NCBI GenBank assembly: GCA_905221215.1
Contig: CAJNCI010000001.1
Location: 186,001 to 250,000 of the forward strand
From: a bacterium
Lineage (GTDB): Bacteria; Bacillota; Bacilli; Lactobacillales; Streptococcaceae
Direction of reading: 5' to 3'
DNA: 64,000 nucleotides
The notes beneath the pieces were generated by a model. The model made no database searches. It saw only the letters and a program-made list of their open reading frames with translations, and had not been told where the DNA came from. Both the position numbers and the translations under genes were made by a program. Every line of letters begins with the position of its first letter. Position 1 is the first letter of the stretch. Below are positions 30,193 to 40,839 of the stretch, piece after piece.

Positions 30193-30714
30193 ATAGCAAA
30201 GCAAGACTTATTCATCAATGATGAGATTCGTGTACGTGAAGTTCGCTTGATTGGTCTTGAAGGAGAACAGCTAGGCATCAAGCCACTCAGTGAAGCGCAA
30301 GCTTTGGCTGATAACGCTAATGTTGACCTAGTCTTGATTCAACCCCAAGCCAAACCGCCTGTTGCAAAAATTATGGACTACGGTAAGTTCAAATTTGAGT
30401 ACCAGAAGAAGCAAAAAGAACAACGTAAAAAACAAAGTGTTGTTACTGTGAAAGAAGTTCGTCTAAGTCCAACTATTGACAAGGGTGACTTTGATACAAA
30501 ACTTCGCAATGCACGCAAATTCCTTGAAAAAGGAAATAAAGTTAAGGTATCTATTCGCTTTAAGGGTCGTATGATTACCCATAAAGAGATTGGTGCAAAA
30601 GTTTTAGCCGAGTTTGCTGAAGCAACTCAAGATATTGCCATCATCGAACAACGTGCTAAAATGGATGGACGTCAAATGTTCATGCAATTGGCGCCAGCGA
30701 CTGACAAAAAATAA
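30193..30714 (+). CDS. infC: Translation initiation factor IF-3
   Basis: 173-aa factor that checks start-codon pairing and prevents early 50S joining. N-domain [14 protein letters not shown], linker, C-domain with [14 protein letters not shown] and [11 protein letters not shown] place the start at ATA 30193: GAGGTG (30181-30186) sits 6 nt before it, and the protein then begins MAKQDLFIN like the Bacillus form. Rare start codons are a hallmark of infC, allowing IF-3 to repress its own translation. Alternatives are GTG 30184 (inside the ribosome site) and TTG 30157 (no ribosome site, just after the attenuator hairpin). Confidence 0.93.
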
Positions 30715-30746
30715 TTGTCAGAAAGTTAAATAAAGGAGAAAAAATC

Positions 30747-30947
30747 ATGCCAAAACAAAAAACACACCGCGCATCAGCTAAACGTTTCAAACGTACAGGT
30801 TCTGGTGGACTTAAACGTTTCCGTGCTTACACTTCTCACCGTTTCCACGGAAAAACTAAGAAACAACGTCGTCATCTTCGTAAAGCATCTATGGTGCATT
30901 CAGGAGATTACAAACGTATCAAAGCAATGCTTACTCGCTTGAAATAA
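30747..30947 (+). CDS. rpmI: 50S ribosomal protein L35
   Basis: 66-aa, very basic large-subunit protein, beginning [20 protein letters not shown], the standard L35 start. AAGGAG before the ATG. Second gene of the IF-3/L35/L20 operon. Confidence 0.99.
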   Translation: MPKQKTHRASAKRFKRTGSGGLKRFRAYTSHRFHGKTKKQRRHLRKASMVHSGDYKRIKAMLTRLK

Positions 30948-30998
30948 TAGCTTGACTGTAAGTAAACAATTCTAGGAAATATTTGGAGGAAATAAAAC

Positions 30999-31358
30999 AT
31001 GGCACGTGTTAAAGGTGGCGTTGTATCACGCAAACGTCGTAAACGTATTCTTAAATTAGCAAAAGGTTACTATGGAGCTAAACACATCTTGTTCCGTACT
31101 GCAAAAGAACAAGTAATGAACTCTTACTACTATGCATACCGTGACCGTCGTCAGAAAAAACGTGACTTCCGCAAATTGTGGATCACTCGTATCAATGCGG
31201 CAGCTCGTATGAACGGACTTTCATACTCACAATTGATGCATGGTTTGAAATTGGCTGAGATCGAAGTTAACCGTAAAATGCTTGCTGACTTGGCAGTTAA
31301 CGATGCAGCAGCTTTCACAGCTCTTGCAGATGCAGCTAAAGCAAAGCTTGGTAAATAA
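30999..31358 (+). CDS. rplT: 50S ribosomal protein L20
   Basis: 119-aa assembly protein of the large subunit and likely autogenous repressor of this operon. Long basic N-terminal helix ([20 protein letters not shown]) and globular C-terminus with [28 protein letters not shown] precedes the ATG. Last gene of the operon. Confidence 0.99.
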   Translation: MARVKGGVVSRKRRKRILKLAKGYYGAKHILFRTAKEQVMNSYYYAYRDRRQKKRDFRKLWITRINAAARMNGLSYSQLMHGLKLAEIEVNRKMLADLAVNDAAAFTALADAAKAKLGK

Positions 31359-31366
31359 TAACTGAT

Positions 31367-31397
31367 AAGACTGGAACAGGATTGTCCCAGTCTTTTT
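31367..31397 (+). terminator. infC-rpmI-rplT terminator
   Basis: AAGACTGG / CCAGTCTT stem followed by TTT. Confidence 0.88.
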
Positions 31398-31416
31398 AAA
31401 AATAAAGGAGAAAAAT

Positions 31417-31797
31417 ATGGCTTCAAAAATGCTACATACTTGCTTGCGAGTAGAAAATCTTGAAAAATCAATCGCATTTTATCAAGATGCTTTTGGTTTT
31501 AAAGAATTGCGTCGCAGAGATTTTCCAGACCATGCCTTCACGATTGTCTATCTAGGACTTGAAAGTGACGACTATGAGTTGGAGTTGACTTATAACTACG
31601 ATCACGGTCCTTATGTGGTTGGAGATGGGTTTGCCCATATCGCCCTCAGTACACCTGATCTTGAAGCTCTTCATCAAGAGCACAGTGCAAAAGGCTATGA
31701 AGTGACTCAGCCAAATGGTCTACCAGGAACTGCACCTAACTATTACTTTGTCAAAGACCCTGATGGCTACAAGGTTGAAGTCATTCGTGAAAAATAA
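31417..31797 (+). CDS. gloA: Glyoxalase I (lactoylglutathione lyase), VOC family
   Basis: 126-aa metalloenzyme of the vicinal-oxygen-chelate fold, detoxifying methylglyoxal. Paired beta-alpha-beta-beta-beta modules; candidate metal ligands are His6 (MLHTCLRVENLEKS), Glu near FELTYNYDHG, His in GFAHIAL, and Glu in YKVEVIRE. AAAGGAG precedes the ATG. It may partly ride on read-through from rplT and has its own terminator. Confidence 0.9.
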   Translation: MASKMLHTCLRVENLEKSIAFYQDAFGFKELRRRDFPDHAFTIVYLGLESDDYELELTYNYDHGPYVVGDGFAHIALSTPDLEALHQEHSAKGYEVTQPNGLPGTAPNYYFVKDPDGYKVEVIREK

Positions 31798-31804
31798 TCT
31801 CGTG

Positions 31805-31843
31805 AAGTCAAGTAGAATGTTCGTTTTCTACTTGACTTTTTTT
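31805..31843 (+). terminator. gloA terminator
   Basis: Thirteen-bp perfect stem AAGTCAAGTAGAA / TTCTACTTGACTT followed by seven T. Its 3' arm contains the -35 of the pyrKD promoter. Confidence 0.92.
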
Positions 31844-31860
31844 AGCTGAAAGAGTATACT
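31832..31860 (+). promoter_or_regulatory. pyrK-pyrD promoter
   Basis: TTGACT (31832-31837), 17-bp spacer, TATACT (31855-31860). The -35 lies inside the gloA terminator stem. Confidence 0.75.
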
Positions 31861-31866
31861 AATAAA

Positions 31867-32037
31867 AATTTAACCTTTAAGGGGAGTCCAGAGAGACTCA
31901 CAAGGTGTCAGATAAAAGAATAGTACAATTTTCTAGAGGAGACTTTTTGAGTGTGCTCTCTTGTATTGTATGATTTTAACTGAGGCCTTGCAATCGCAAG
32001 GTCTTTTCTTTATCTGGGCCCCTTAAAATTTAAGGAG
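31867..32037 (+). promoter_or_regulatory. PyrR-type attenuator leader of pyrK-pyrD
   Basis: The leader contains the PyrR-recognised hairpin GAGTC-CAGAGA-GACTC (31884-31899, loop like the known CCAGAGAG consensus). A central hairpin (TACAA...TTGTA) and a terminator GGCCTTGC-AATC-GCAAGGTC plus TTTTCTTT (31984-32010) follow. With UMP bound, PyrR favours termination, so pyrimidine sufficiency lowers expression. Two distant segments close the leader: 31876-31884 is complementary to 32019-32027, and 31909-31916 to 32009-32016. It ends at AAGGAGG before pyrK. Confidence 0.85.
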
Positions 32038-32045
32038 GAAAAGTC

Positions 32046-33795
<1,750 letters not shown>

Positions 33796-33853
33796 ACTGC
33801 AATCAATCTGTTCTTGATTTTTATTAGTTTGTAATGTTGATTATAGAGAATTT

Positions 33854-33862
33854 TGATATAAT
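33854..33862 (+). promoter_or_regulatory. Extended -10 promoter of lytB
   Basis: TGA followed by TATAAT (33857-33862), 30 nt before the ATG; no good -35 at 17 bp. Confidence 0.6.
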
Positions 33863-33892
33863 GAAATGAGTAAGAACAGAGGAAGTAAATTA

Positions 33893-35605
33893 ATGAAGAA
33901 ATTGAAATTTATTTTTTTAGCCCTGCTATTTTTCTTAGCCAGACCAGAGAGTGCAATGGCTAGTGATGGTACTTGGCAAGGAAAACAATACCTGAAAGCA
34001 GATGGTAGTCCAGCAGCGAATGAGTGGGTTTTTGATGCTCACTATCAATCTTGGTTTTATATAAAAGCAGATGCTAACTATGCTGAAAATGAATGGCTAA
34101 AGCAAGGTGACGACTACTTTTACCTCAAATCTGGTGGCTATATGGCCAAATCAGAATGGATAGAAGATAAGGGAGCCTTTTATTATCTTGACCAAAATGG
34201 AAAGATGAAAAGAAATGCTTGGGTAGGAACTTCCTATGTTGGTGCAACAGGTGCCAAAGTAATAGAAGACTGGGTATTTGATTCTCAATACGACGCTTGG
34301 TTTTATATCAAAGCAGATGGACAGCACGCAGAGAAAGAATGGCTCCAAATTAAAGGGAAGGACTATTATTTCAAATCCGGTGGTTATTTACTGACAAGTC
34401 AATGGATTGACCAGGCTTATGTGAATGCTAGTGGTGCCAAAGTACAGAAAGGTTGGCTTTTTGACAAACAATACCAATCTTGGTTTTACATTAAAGAAAA
34501 TGGGAATCATGCTGATAAAGAATGGATTTTTGATAATGGTCACTATTATTATCTAAAATCTGGTGGCTATATGGCAGCAAATGAATGGATTTGGGATAAA
34601 GAGTCATGGTTTTACCTCAAATCTGATGGGAAAATGACTGAGAAAGAATGGTTATACGATTCTAAAAGTCAAGCCTGGTACTACTTCAAATCTGGTGGCT
34701 ACATGGCGAAAAATGAGACAGTAGATGGTTATCAGCTTGGAAACGATGGTAAATTGCTTGGAGAAAAAGCTACAAATGAAAATGCTGCTTATTATCAAGT
34801 AGTGCCTGTCACAGCCAATGTTTATAATGCAGATGGTGAAAAGCTTTCCTATATATCGCAAGGCAGTATCGTCTGGCTTGATAAGGACAGAAAGAGTGAT
34901 GACAAGCGCCTGGCTATTACTGTTTCTGGTTTGTCAGGATATATGAAAACAGAAGATTTACAAGCGTTAGATGCCAGCAAGGACTTTATCCCTTATTATG
35001 AGAGTGATGGACATCGTTTTTATCACTATGTGGCTCAAAATGCTAGTATCCCAGTAGCTTCTCATGTTTCTGATATGGAAGTAGGCAAGAAATATTATTC
35101 GGCAGACGGGGTGCATTTTGATGGTTTTAACCTTGAAAATCCCTTCCTTTTCAAAGATTTGACAGAGGCTACAAACTACAGTGCTGAAGATTTGGATAAG
35201 GTATTTAGTCTGTTAAATATTGACAATAGTCTCTTGGAAAATAAGGGCGCTACCTTTAAGGAAGCCGAAGAACATTACCATATCAATGCCCTCTATCTCC
35301 TTGCTCATAGTGCTTTAGAAAGTGATTGGGGACGAAGTAAGATTGCCAAAGATAAGAATAATTTCTTTGGAATTACAGCCTATGATACGACCCCTTACCT
35401 TTCTGCCAAGACATTTGATGATGTGGATAAGGGAATTTTAGGTGCAACAAAGTGGATTAAGGAAAATTATATCGATAGGGGCAGAACTTTCCTTGGAAAC
35501 AAGGCATCTGGTATGAATGTGGAATATGCCTCAGATCCTTATTGGGGCGAAAAAATTGCTAGTGTGATGATGAAAATCAATGAGAAGCTAGGTGGCAAAG
35601 ATTAG
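33893..35605 (+). CDS. lytB: Choline-binding endo-beta-N-acetylglucosaminidase LytB
   Basis: 570-aa secreted peptidoglycan hydrolase needed for daughter-cell separation. Signal peptide to about residue 24 (AMAS), then about 13 choline-binding repeats (WFYIKADG / YYLKSGGYMAxxEW type, about 25-300), an SH3-like region and a C-terminal GH73 catalytic module. Catalytic Glu476 (HSALESDWG) lies 94 residues from the end, the same distance as in the 658-aa pneumococcal protein, so the size difference (88 aa) reflects about four fewer repeats. ATG 33893 has GAGGAAG upstream; ATG 33866 lies too close to the -10 box. Confidence 0.96.
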   Translation: MKKLKFIFLALLFFLARPESAMASDGTWQGKQYLKADGSPAANEWVFDAHYQSWFYIKADANYAENEWLKQGDDYFYLKSGGYMAKSEWIEDKGAFYYLDQNGKMKRNAWVGTSYVGATGAKVIEDWVFDSQYDAWFYIKADGQHAEKEWLQIKGKDYYFKSGGYLLTSQWIDQAYVNASGAKVQKGWLFDKQYQSWFYIKENGNHADKEWIFDNGHYYYLKSGGYMAANEWIWDKESWFYLKSDGKMTEKEWLYDSKSQAWYYFKSGGYMAKNETVDGYQLGNDGKLLGEKATNENAAYYQVVPVTANVYNADGEKLSYISQGSIVWLDKDRKSDDKRLAITVSGLSGYMKTEDLQALDASKDFIPYYESDGHRFYHYVAQNASIPVASHVSDMEVGKKYYSADGVHFDGFNLENPFLFKDLTEATNYSAEDLDKVFSLLNIDNSLLENKGATFKEAEEHYHINALYLLAHSALESDWGRSKIAKDKNNFFGITAYDTTPYLSAKTFDDVDKGILGATKWIKENYIDRGRTFLGNKASGMNVEYASDPYWGEKIASVMMKINEKLGGKD

Positions 35606-35633
35606 TCCTATAATTGGATATGATTTGAGTATA

Positions 35634-35783
35634 ATACTCAATGAAAATCAAAGAGCAAACTAGGAAACTAGCCGCAGGTTGCTCAAAACAGTGTTTTGAG
35701 GTTGTAGATAAGACTGACGAAGTCAGTCACATATATACGGCAAGGCGACGTTGACGTGGTTTGAAGAGATTTTCGAAGAGTAT
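35634..35783 (-). repeat. BOX element (boxA-boxB-boxC arrangement)
   Basis: 150-bp repeat with inverted ends ATACTC and GAGTAT. It contains the well-known BOX stretches: GAAGAGATTTTCGAAGAGTAT and ACGGCAAGGCGACGTTGACG (boxA, reading on the minus strand), and the CTAGCCGCAGGTTGCTCAAA region (boxC side). Length fits one boxA, one boxB and one boxC. It sits between the convergent lytB and pavA genes, upstream of their shared terminator. BOX elements are typical of S. pneumoniae and close relatives. Confidence 0.92.
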
Positions 35784-35787
35784 AAGC

Positions 35788-35823
35788 TAAAAATCCTGAT
35801 TTCAAGTCGAATCAGGATTTTTT
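35788..35823. terminator. Bidirectional terminator between lytB and pavA
   Basis: AAAATCCTGATT / AATCAGGATTTT stem flanked by A-tract and T-tract, so it works in both directions. The pavA stop codon lies inside the stem. Confidence 0.88.
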
Positions 35824-37467
35824 CATGGATGCGATTTTTTCGGGGTCTGGTGTGACACGGAGGGTCTTTTGTCCTGTGTAAGTGACAAAACCAGGTTTGC
35901 CACCAGTTGGTTTATTGAGTTTCTTGACTTCAATCATATCTACCTGAACCAGATTTGACAAGCGACCTTGAGAGAAGTAGGCGGCCAGCTCTGCTGCGTC
36001 TGTCTTGACTTCATCAGATGGGTCTAGATTTCCTGAGATGACAACGTGGCTTCCAGGAATGTCCTTGGCATGGAACCAAAGTTCTTCCTTGCGGGCCATT
36101 TTAAAGGTTAGCTCTTCATTTTGCAGGTTGTTGCGACCGACATAGATGATGGTTTTTCCATCGCTAGCCAGATACTGTTCTGGTTTTTTGCGTTTCTGGA
36201 TTTTCTCCCGCTGTCTTCTACGGATAAAGCCGGTTTGAATCAATTCTTCACGGATTTCGGCTATTTCTTCTAGTCCAGCTTGGTTTAGGACGGTCTCTAC
36301 ACTTTCCAGATAGAGAATGGTTGCCTTGGTTTCCTCAATCAGATCAGTCAAGTATTTGACAGCTTCTTTTAGTTTCTGGTAACGTTTGAAATAGCGTTGG
36401 GCATTCTGGTTTGGAGTCAAGGCTTTATCAAGTGCAATCGTAATCGGTTGATTGGTGTAGTAGTTGTCTAGGATAACCTGATCTTGGTCGTTAGGCACTT
36501 GGTGGAGGAAAGTTGTTAGTAATTCACCCTTTTGGCGAAATTCCTCCGCATTGTCTGTCGCCAGTAACTCTTTTTCTTGTTTTTTCAGCTTATGACGATT
36601 TTTCTGAAGTTCATTTTCAACACGACGAATCAGTTCACTGGCTTGCTGTTTGACGCGGTCGCGTTCTGCCTTGTCCTTATAGTAGGTGTCCAGCAAGTCA
36701 GAAAGGCTGGCAAAAGGCTCTCCCACCTGATTGGCAAAAGGAACTGGACTGAAGGAAGTCTCTGTCAAGCAAGGCTTGGTTTCTTGATTGAAAAAGGTAC
36801 GGAAAGTAGACAGTTTATCACTAGCCAGAATGTTTTCCAATTCATTTGCCGTATCGCGTCCCAGACCTTGAAAGAGACTTTGAAGATGTTTAGCTATTGT
36901 TTCCTGTGTTTGCAGGATTTCAAAGAGTTTCTCGTCCTTGATCGTGAAAGGATTGAGCGATTCCGTACTTGGCGGAGCGATATAGGTCGATCCAGGAAGC
37001 AAGGTGCGGTAGCTATTTTGTGAAAAGCCAACATGTTTGATAACTTCGAGGATTTTATGACTGCATTTATCAACCAGTAGAATATTACTGTGTTTACCCA
37101 TGATTTCGATAATCAAGGTAGCCTGAATATGGTCTCCAATCTCGTTTTTATTGGAAACCGTAATTTCCACGATACGGTCATTTTCTACTTGCTCAATAGA
37201 CTCAATCAGGGCCCCCTGCAAATACTTTCTCAAAACCATAATAAAGGTAGAAGGTTGGGCTGGATTTTCAAAAGTCGTTTGGGTCAGCTGAATGCGTCCA
37301 AAAACTGGGTGAGCAGAAAGGAGCAGGCGATGACTTTGGCGATTGCTGCGGATTTGCAAGACCAACTCTTGTTCAAAAGGCTGATTGATTTTCTGAATGC
37401 GTCCATTCACCAACTCTCTTCGCAATTCTTCAACCATGTGGTGTAAAAAAAATCCGTCAAATGACAT
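35812..37467 (-). CDS. pavA: NFACT/RqcH family protein, fibronectin-binding PavA
   Basis: 551-aa protein of the Tae2/NEMF/RqcH (FbpA) family. It is known in pneumococcus as the adhesion factor PavA and in Bacillus as the ribosome-quality-control factor that adds Ala tails. NFACT-N domain about 1-270 (MSFDGFFLHHMVEELRRELVNGRI), coiled coil about 280-430, and C-terminal NFACT-R domain with WFHAKDIPGSHVVI (about 470). No signal peptide. AAGGAG lies before ATG 37467; the ORF could be extended 9 codons without support. Divergent from ybeY. Confidence 0.95.
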   Translation of the reverse strand: MSFDGFFLHHMVEELRRELVNGRIQKINQPFEQELVLQIRSNRQSHRLLLSAHPVFGRIQLTQTTFENPAQPSTFIMVLRKYLQGALIESIEQVENDRIVEITVSNKNEIGDHIQATLIIEIMGKHSNILLVDKCSHKILEVIKHVGFSQNSYRTLLPGSTYIAPPSTESLNPFTIKDEKLFEILQTQETIAKHLQSLFQGLGRDTANELENILASDKLSTFRTFFNQETKPCLTETSFSPVPFANQVGEPFASLSDLLDTYYKDKAERDRVKQQASELIRRVENELQKNRHKLKKQEKELLATDNAEEFRQKGELLTTFLHQVPNDQDQVILDNYYTNQPITIALDKALTPNQNAQRYFKRYQKLKEAVKYLTDLIEETKATILYLESVETVLNQAGLEEIAEIREELIQTGFIRRRQREKIQKRKKPEQYLASDGKTIIYVGRNNLQNEELTFKMARKEELWFHAKDIPGSHVVISGNLDPSDEVKTDAAELAAYFSQGRLSNLVQVDMIEVKKLNKPTGGKPGFVTYTGQKTLRVTPDPEKIASMKKS

Positions 37468-37497
37468 CGTTCTCTCCTTGTGATTGTATTCCATAGT

Positions 37498-37503
37498 ATT
37501 ATA
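37498..37503 (-). promoter_or_regulatory. -10 box of the pavA promoter
   Basis: Minus strand TATAAT (37503 to 37498) with TGA directly upstream (extended -10), 30 nt before the ATG at 37467. Confidence 0.55.
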
Positions 37504-37533
37504 TCAAAAAGGTAGAATAAAATCATGGAAATG

Positions 37534-37542
37534 TGGTATAAT
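37534..37542 (+). promoter_or_regulatory. Extended -10 promoter of the ybeY-dgkA-era-mutM-coaE-pmrA-rpmG run
   Basis: TGG followed by TATAAT (37537-37542), 30 nt before ybeY. Divergent from the pavA promoter. Confidence 0.65.
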
Positions 37543-37571
37543 AAAGCCAAGTAAAGAGAAACGAGAAGCAC

Positions 37572-38069
37572 ATGTATATTGAAATGGTAGATGAAACTGG
37601 TCAAGTTTCAAAAGAAATGTTGCAACAAACCCAAGAAATTTTGGAATTTGCAGCCCAAAAATTAGGCAAAGAAGACAAGGAGATGGCAGTTACCTTTGTG
37701 ACCAACGAGCGTAGCCATGAACTCAATCTGGAGTACCGTGACACCGACCGTCCGACAGACGTCATCAGCCTTGAGTATAAGCCAGAGTTGGAAATTGCCT
37801 TTGACGAAGAGGACTTGCTTGAAAATCCGGAATTGGCAGAGATGATGTCTGAGTTTGATGCCTATATTGGGGAATTGTTCATCTCTATCGATAAGGCTCA
37901 TGAGCAGGCTGAGGAATATGGCCACAGCTTTGAGCGTGAGATGGGCTTCTTGGCAGTACACGGCTTTTTACATATCAACGGCTATGATCACTACACTCCG
38001 GAAGAAGAAGCGGAGATGTTCGGTTTACAAGAAGAAATTTTGACAGCCTATGGACTCACAAGACAATAA
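37572..38069 (+). CDS. ybeY: Endoribonuclease YbeY (rRNA maturation factor)
   Basis: 165-aa metallo-RNase involved in 16S rRNA 3'-end maturation and ribosome quality control. The zinc motif [11 protein letters not shown] (about 132-142) is intact. Ribosome site weak (GAGAAG). Its end overlaps dgkA by 20 nt; followed by era, a classic ybeY-dgkA-era cluster. Confidence 0.96.
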   Translation: MYIEMVDETGQVSKEMLQQTQEILEFAAQKLGKEDKEMAVTFVTNERSHELNLEYRDTDRPTDVISLEYKPELEIAFDEEDLLENPELAEMMSEFDAYIGELFISIDKAHEQAEEYGHSFEREMGFLAVHGFLHINGYDHYTPEEEAEMFGLQEEILTAYGLTRQ

Positions 38070-38445
38070 ACGAAAATGGAAAAATCGTGACCTGATATCC
38101 AGTTTGGAATTTGCCCTCACAGGAATTTTTACTGCCATCAAGGAAGAACGCAATATGCGAAAACATGCAGTGACGGCTCTAGTGGTCATCCTTGCAGGTT
38201 TTATTTTTCAGGTGTCACGAATCGAATGGCTCTTTCTCCTATTGAGCATTTTCTTGGTAGTAGCCTTTGAAATTATCAACTCTGCTATTGAAAATGTGGT
38301 GGATTTGGCCAGTCACTATCACTTTTCCATGCTGGCTAAAAATGCCAAGGATATGGCGGCTGGCGCGGTATTAGTGGTCTCTCTTTTCGCAGCCTTAACA
38401 GGCGCATTGATTTTTCTCCCACGAATCTGGGATTTAATATTTTAA
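38050..38445 (+). CDS. dgkA: Undecaprenol / diacylglycerol kinase
   Basis: 131-aa membrane kinase; in Gram-positives this family phosphorylates undecaprenol, feeding the lipid carrier pool for the wall. Three transmembrane segments (about 43-62, 64-85, 105-125) and the active-site block [13 protein letters not shown]. The start lies within the end of ybeY. Confidence 0.93.
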   Translation: MDSQDNKRKWKNRDLISSLEFALTGIFTAIKEERNMRKHAVTALVVILAGFIFQVSRIEWLFLLLSIFLVVAFEIINSAIENVVDLASHYHFSMLAKNAKDMAAGAVLVVSLFAALTGALIFLPRIWDLIF

Positions 38446-38461
38446 ACAGTAAGAGGAAATT

Positions 38462-39361
38462 ATGACATTTAAATCAGGCTTTGTAGCCATTTTAGGACGT
38501 CCCAATGTTGGGAAGTCAACTTTTTTAAATCACGTTATGGGACAAAAGATTGCCATCATGAGTGACAAGGCGCAGACAACGCGCAACAAAATCATGGGAA
38601 TTTATACTACCGATAAGGAGCAAATCGTCTTTATCGACACGCCAGGAATTCACAAGCCTAAAACGGCTCTTGGAGATTTCATGGTCGAATCTGCCTACAG
38701 CACCCTTCGTGAAGTGGATACAGTTCTATTTATGGTACCTGCGGATGAGGCGCGTGGTAAAGGGGACGACATGATTATCGAGCGTCTCAAGGCTGCCAAG
38801 GTTCCTGTTATTCTAGTGGTGAACAAGATTGATAAGGTTCACCCAGACCAGCTTTTGTCTCAGATTGATGATTTCCGTAATCAGATGGATTTCAAGGAAA
38901 TCGTTCCTATCTCAGCCCTTCAAGGAAATAACGTGTCTCGTCTAGTGGATATTTTGAGTGAAAATCTGGACGAAGGTTTCCAGTATTTCCCGTCTGATCA
39001 AATCACAGACCATCCAGAACGTTTCTTGGTTTCAGAAATGGTTCGTGAGAAGGTTCTTCATTTAACGCGTGAAGAGATTCCTCACTCAGTTGCTGTAGTT
39101 GTGGATTCTATGAAACGAGACGAAGAGACAGACAAGGTGCACATCCGTGCAACCATCATGGTGGAGCGTGATAGTCAAAAAGGGATTATCATCGGTAAAG
39201 GTGGTGCTATGCTTAAGAAAATTGGTAGCATGGCCCGTCGTGATATCGAGCTCATGCTAGGAGACAAGGTCTTCCTAGAAACCTGGGTCAAGGTCAAGAA
39301 AAACTGGCGTGATAAAAAGCTAGATTTGGCTGACTTTGGCTATAATGAAAAAGAATATTAA
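38462..39361 (+). CDS. era: GTPase Era
   Basis: 299-aa GTPase for 16S rRNA processing and 30S assembly. G1 GRPNVGKS (about 12-19), G3 DTPGIHKP, G4 NKID, and a C-terminal KH domain with [15 protein letters not shown] binding the 3' end of 16S rRNA. AGGAAATT before the ATG. Confidence 0.98.
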   Translation: MTFKSGFVAILGRPNVGKSTFLNHVMGQKIAIMSDKAQTTRNKIMGIYTTDKEQIVFIDTPGIHKPKTALGDFMVESAYSTLREVDTVLFMVPADEARGKGDDMIIERLKAAKVPVILVVNKIDKVHPDQLLSQIDDFRNQMDFKEIVPISALQGNNVSRLVDILSENLDEGFQYFPSDQITDHPERFLVSEMVREKVLHLTREEIPHSVAVVVDSMKRDEETDKVHIRATIMVERDSQKGIIIGKGGAMLKKIGSMARRDIELMLGDKVFLETWVKVKKNWRDKKLDLADFGYNEKEY

Positions 39362-39409
39362 GTAGAGGTGGGCTCATGCCTGCTTCTTGTTTTTACAGAA
39401 GGAGGACTT

Positions 39410-40234
39410 ATGCCTGAATTGCCTGAGGTTGAAACTGTTCGCCGTGGCTTAGAAAAATTGATTCTAGGTAAGAAGATTTTGAGTGTAGAAATTCGTTATC
39501 CCAATATGATTAAGACGGACTTGGACGAGTTTCGAAAGGAAGTGCCTGGTCAGATTATCAAGTCAATGGGACGGCGTGGAAAATACTTACTTTTTTACCT
39601 GACAGATAAGGTCTTGATTTCCCATTTACGCATGGAGGGCAAGTATTTTTACTATCCAGACCAAGTACCTGAACGCAAGCATGCCCATGTTTTCTTCCAG
39701 TTTGAGGACGGTGGAACGCTTGTTTATGAGGATGTACGCAAGTTTGGTACTATGGAACTATTGTCTCCTGACCTTTTGGACACCTACTTTATTTCTAAGA
39801 AATTAGGGCCTGAACCAAGGGAGCAAGACTTTGATTTACAGGTCTTTCAAGCTGCTTTAGCCAAGTCTAAAAAGCCTATCAAATCCCACCTCCTAGACCA
39901 GACTTTGGTAGCTGGTCTTGGCAATATTTATGTGGATGAAGTTCTCTGGCGAGCTCAGGTTCATCCAGCTAGACCTTCCTACACTTTGACGACAGAAGAA
40001 GCGGCAGCCATTCATGACCAGACCATTGCTGTTTTGGGTCAGGCTGTTGAAAAGGGTGGCTCAACCATTCGGACCTATACCAATGCCTTTGGGGAAGATG
40101 GAACCATGCAGGCTTTTCATCAGGTCTATGACAAGGCTGGTCAAAAATGCTCACGCTGTGGTACCATCATTGAGAAAATCCAACTAGGCGGACGAGGCAC
40201 CCACTTTTGTCCTCAGTGCCAAAGGAGGGGCTGA
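39410..40234 (+). CDS. mutM: Formamidopyrimidine-DNA glycosylase (Fpg/MutM)
   Basis: 274-aa base-excision repair enzyme removing 8-oxoguanine. Pro2 and Glu3 after the initiator Met (MPELPEVE) are the catalytic N-terminus, so the start must be ATG 39410 (AGGAGG upstream), not the upstream ATG at 39368. C-terminal zinc finger CSRCG...CPQCQ. The stop overlaps the coaE ATG (TGATG). Confidence 0.98.
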   Translation: MPELPEVETVRRGLEKLILGKKILSVEIRYPNMIKTDLDEFRKEVPGQIIKSMGRRGKYLLFYLTDKVLISHLRMEGKYFYYPDQVPERKHAHVFFQFEDGGTLVYEDVRKFGTMELLSPDLLDTYFISKKLGPEPREQDFDLQVFQAALAKSKKPIKSHLLDQTLVAGLGNIYVDEVLWRAQVHPARPSYTLTTEEAAAIHDQTIAVLGQAVEKGGSTIRTYTNAFGEDGTMQAFHQVYDKAGQKCSRCGTIIEKIQLGGRGTHFCPQCQRRG

Positions 40235-40839
40235 TGGGAAAAATCATCGGAATCACTGGGGGAATTGCCTCAGGTAAGTCAACTGTGACAAATTTTCTAA
40301 GAAAGCAAGGCTTTCAAGTGGTGGATGCCGACGCTCTTGTTCACCAACTACAGAAACCTGGTGGTCGTCTATTTCAGGCTCTAGTACAGCACTTTGATCA
40401 AAAAATCATCCTTGAAAATGGAGAACTCAATCGCCCTCTCCTGGCTAGTCTCATCTTTCCAAATCCTGAAGAACGAGAATGGTCTAAGCAAATCCAAGGA
40501 GAGATTATTCGTGAAGAACTGGCTACTTTGAGAGACCAGTTTGCTCAGACAGAAGAGATTTTCTTCATGGATATTCCTTTGCTTTTTGAGCAGGACTACA
40601 GCGCTTGGTTTGATGAGATTTGGTTGGTCTATGTGGACCGAGATGTCCAAGTAGAACGCTTAATGAAAAGGGACCAGCTATCCAAGGATGAAGCCGAGTC
40701 TCGTCTGGTAGCCCAGTGGCCTTTAGAAAAAAAGAAAGATTTGGCCAGCCATGTTTTAAACAACAATGGAAATCAAGACCAGCTTCTTAATCAAGTGCAT
40801 ATCCTTCTTGAGGGAGGTGCAAAAGATGACAGAGATTAA
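40234..40839 (+). CDS. coaE: Dephospho-CoA kinase
   Basis: 201-aa last enzyme of coenzyme A synthesis. P-loop GITGGIASGKST at residues 6-17, then VVDADALVHQL. ATG 40234 overlaps the mutM stop and has AAAGGAGGGG upstream; the ORF's earlier ATG (40207) lies within mutM. Its end overlaps pmrA by 14 nt. Confidence 0.97.
   Translation: MGKIIGITGGIASGKSTVTNFLRKQGFQVVDADALVHQLQKPGGRLFQALVQHFDQKIILENGELNRPLLASLIFPNPEEREWSKQIQGEIIREELATLRDQFAQTEEIFFMDIPLLFEQDYSAWFDEIWLVYVDRDVQVERLMKRDQLSKDEAESRLVAQWPLEKKKDLASHVLNNNGNQDQLLNQVHILLEGGAKDDRD

Noticed and set aside
35634..35783. BOX region considered as a small RNA gene or CRISPR-like repeat
   Set aside because: Sequence matches the known BOX pattern; no spacer-repeat periodicity.
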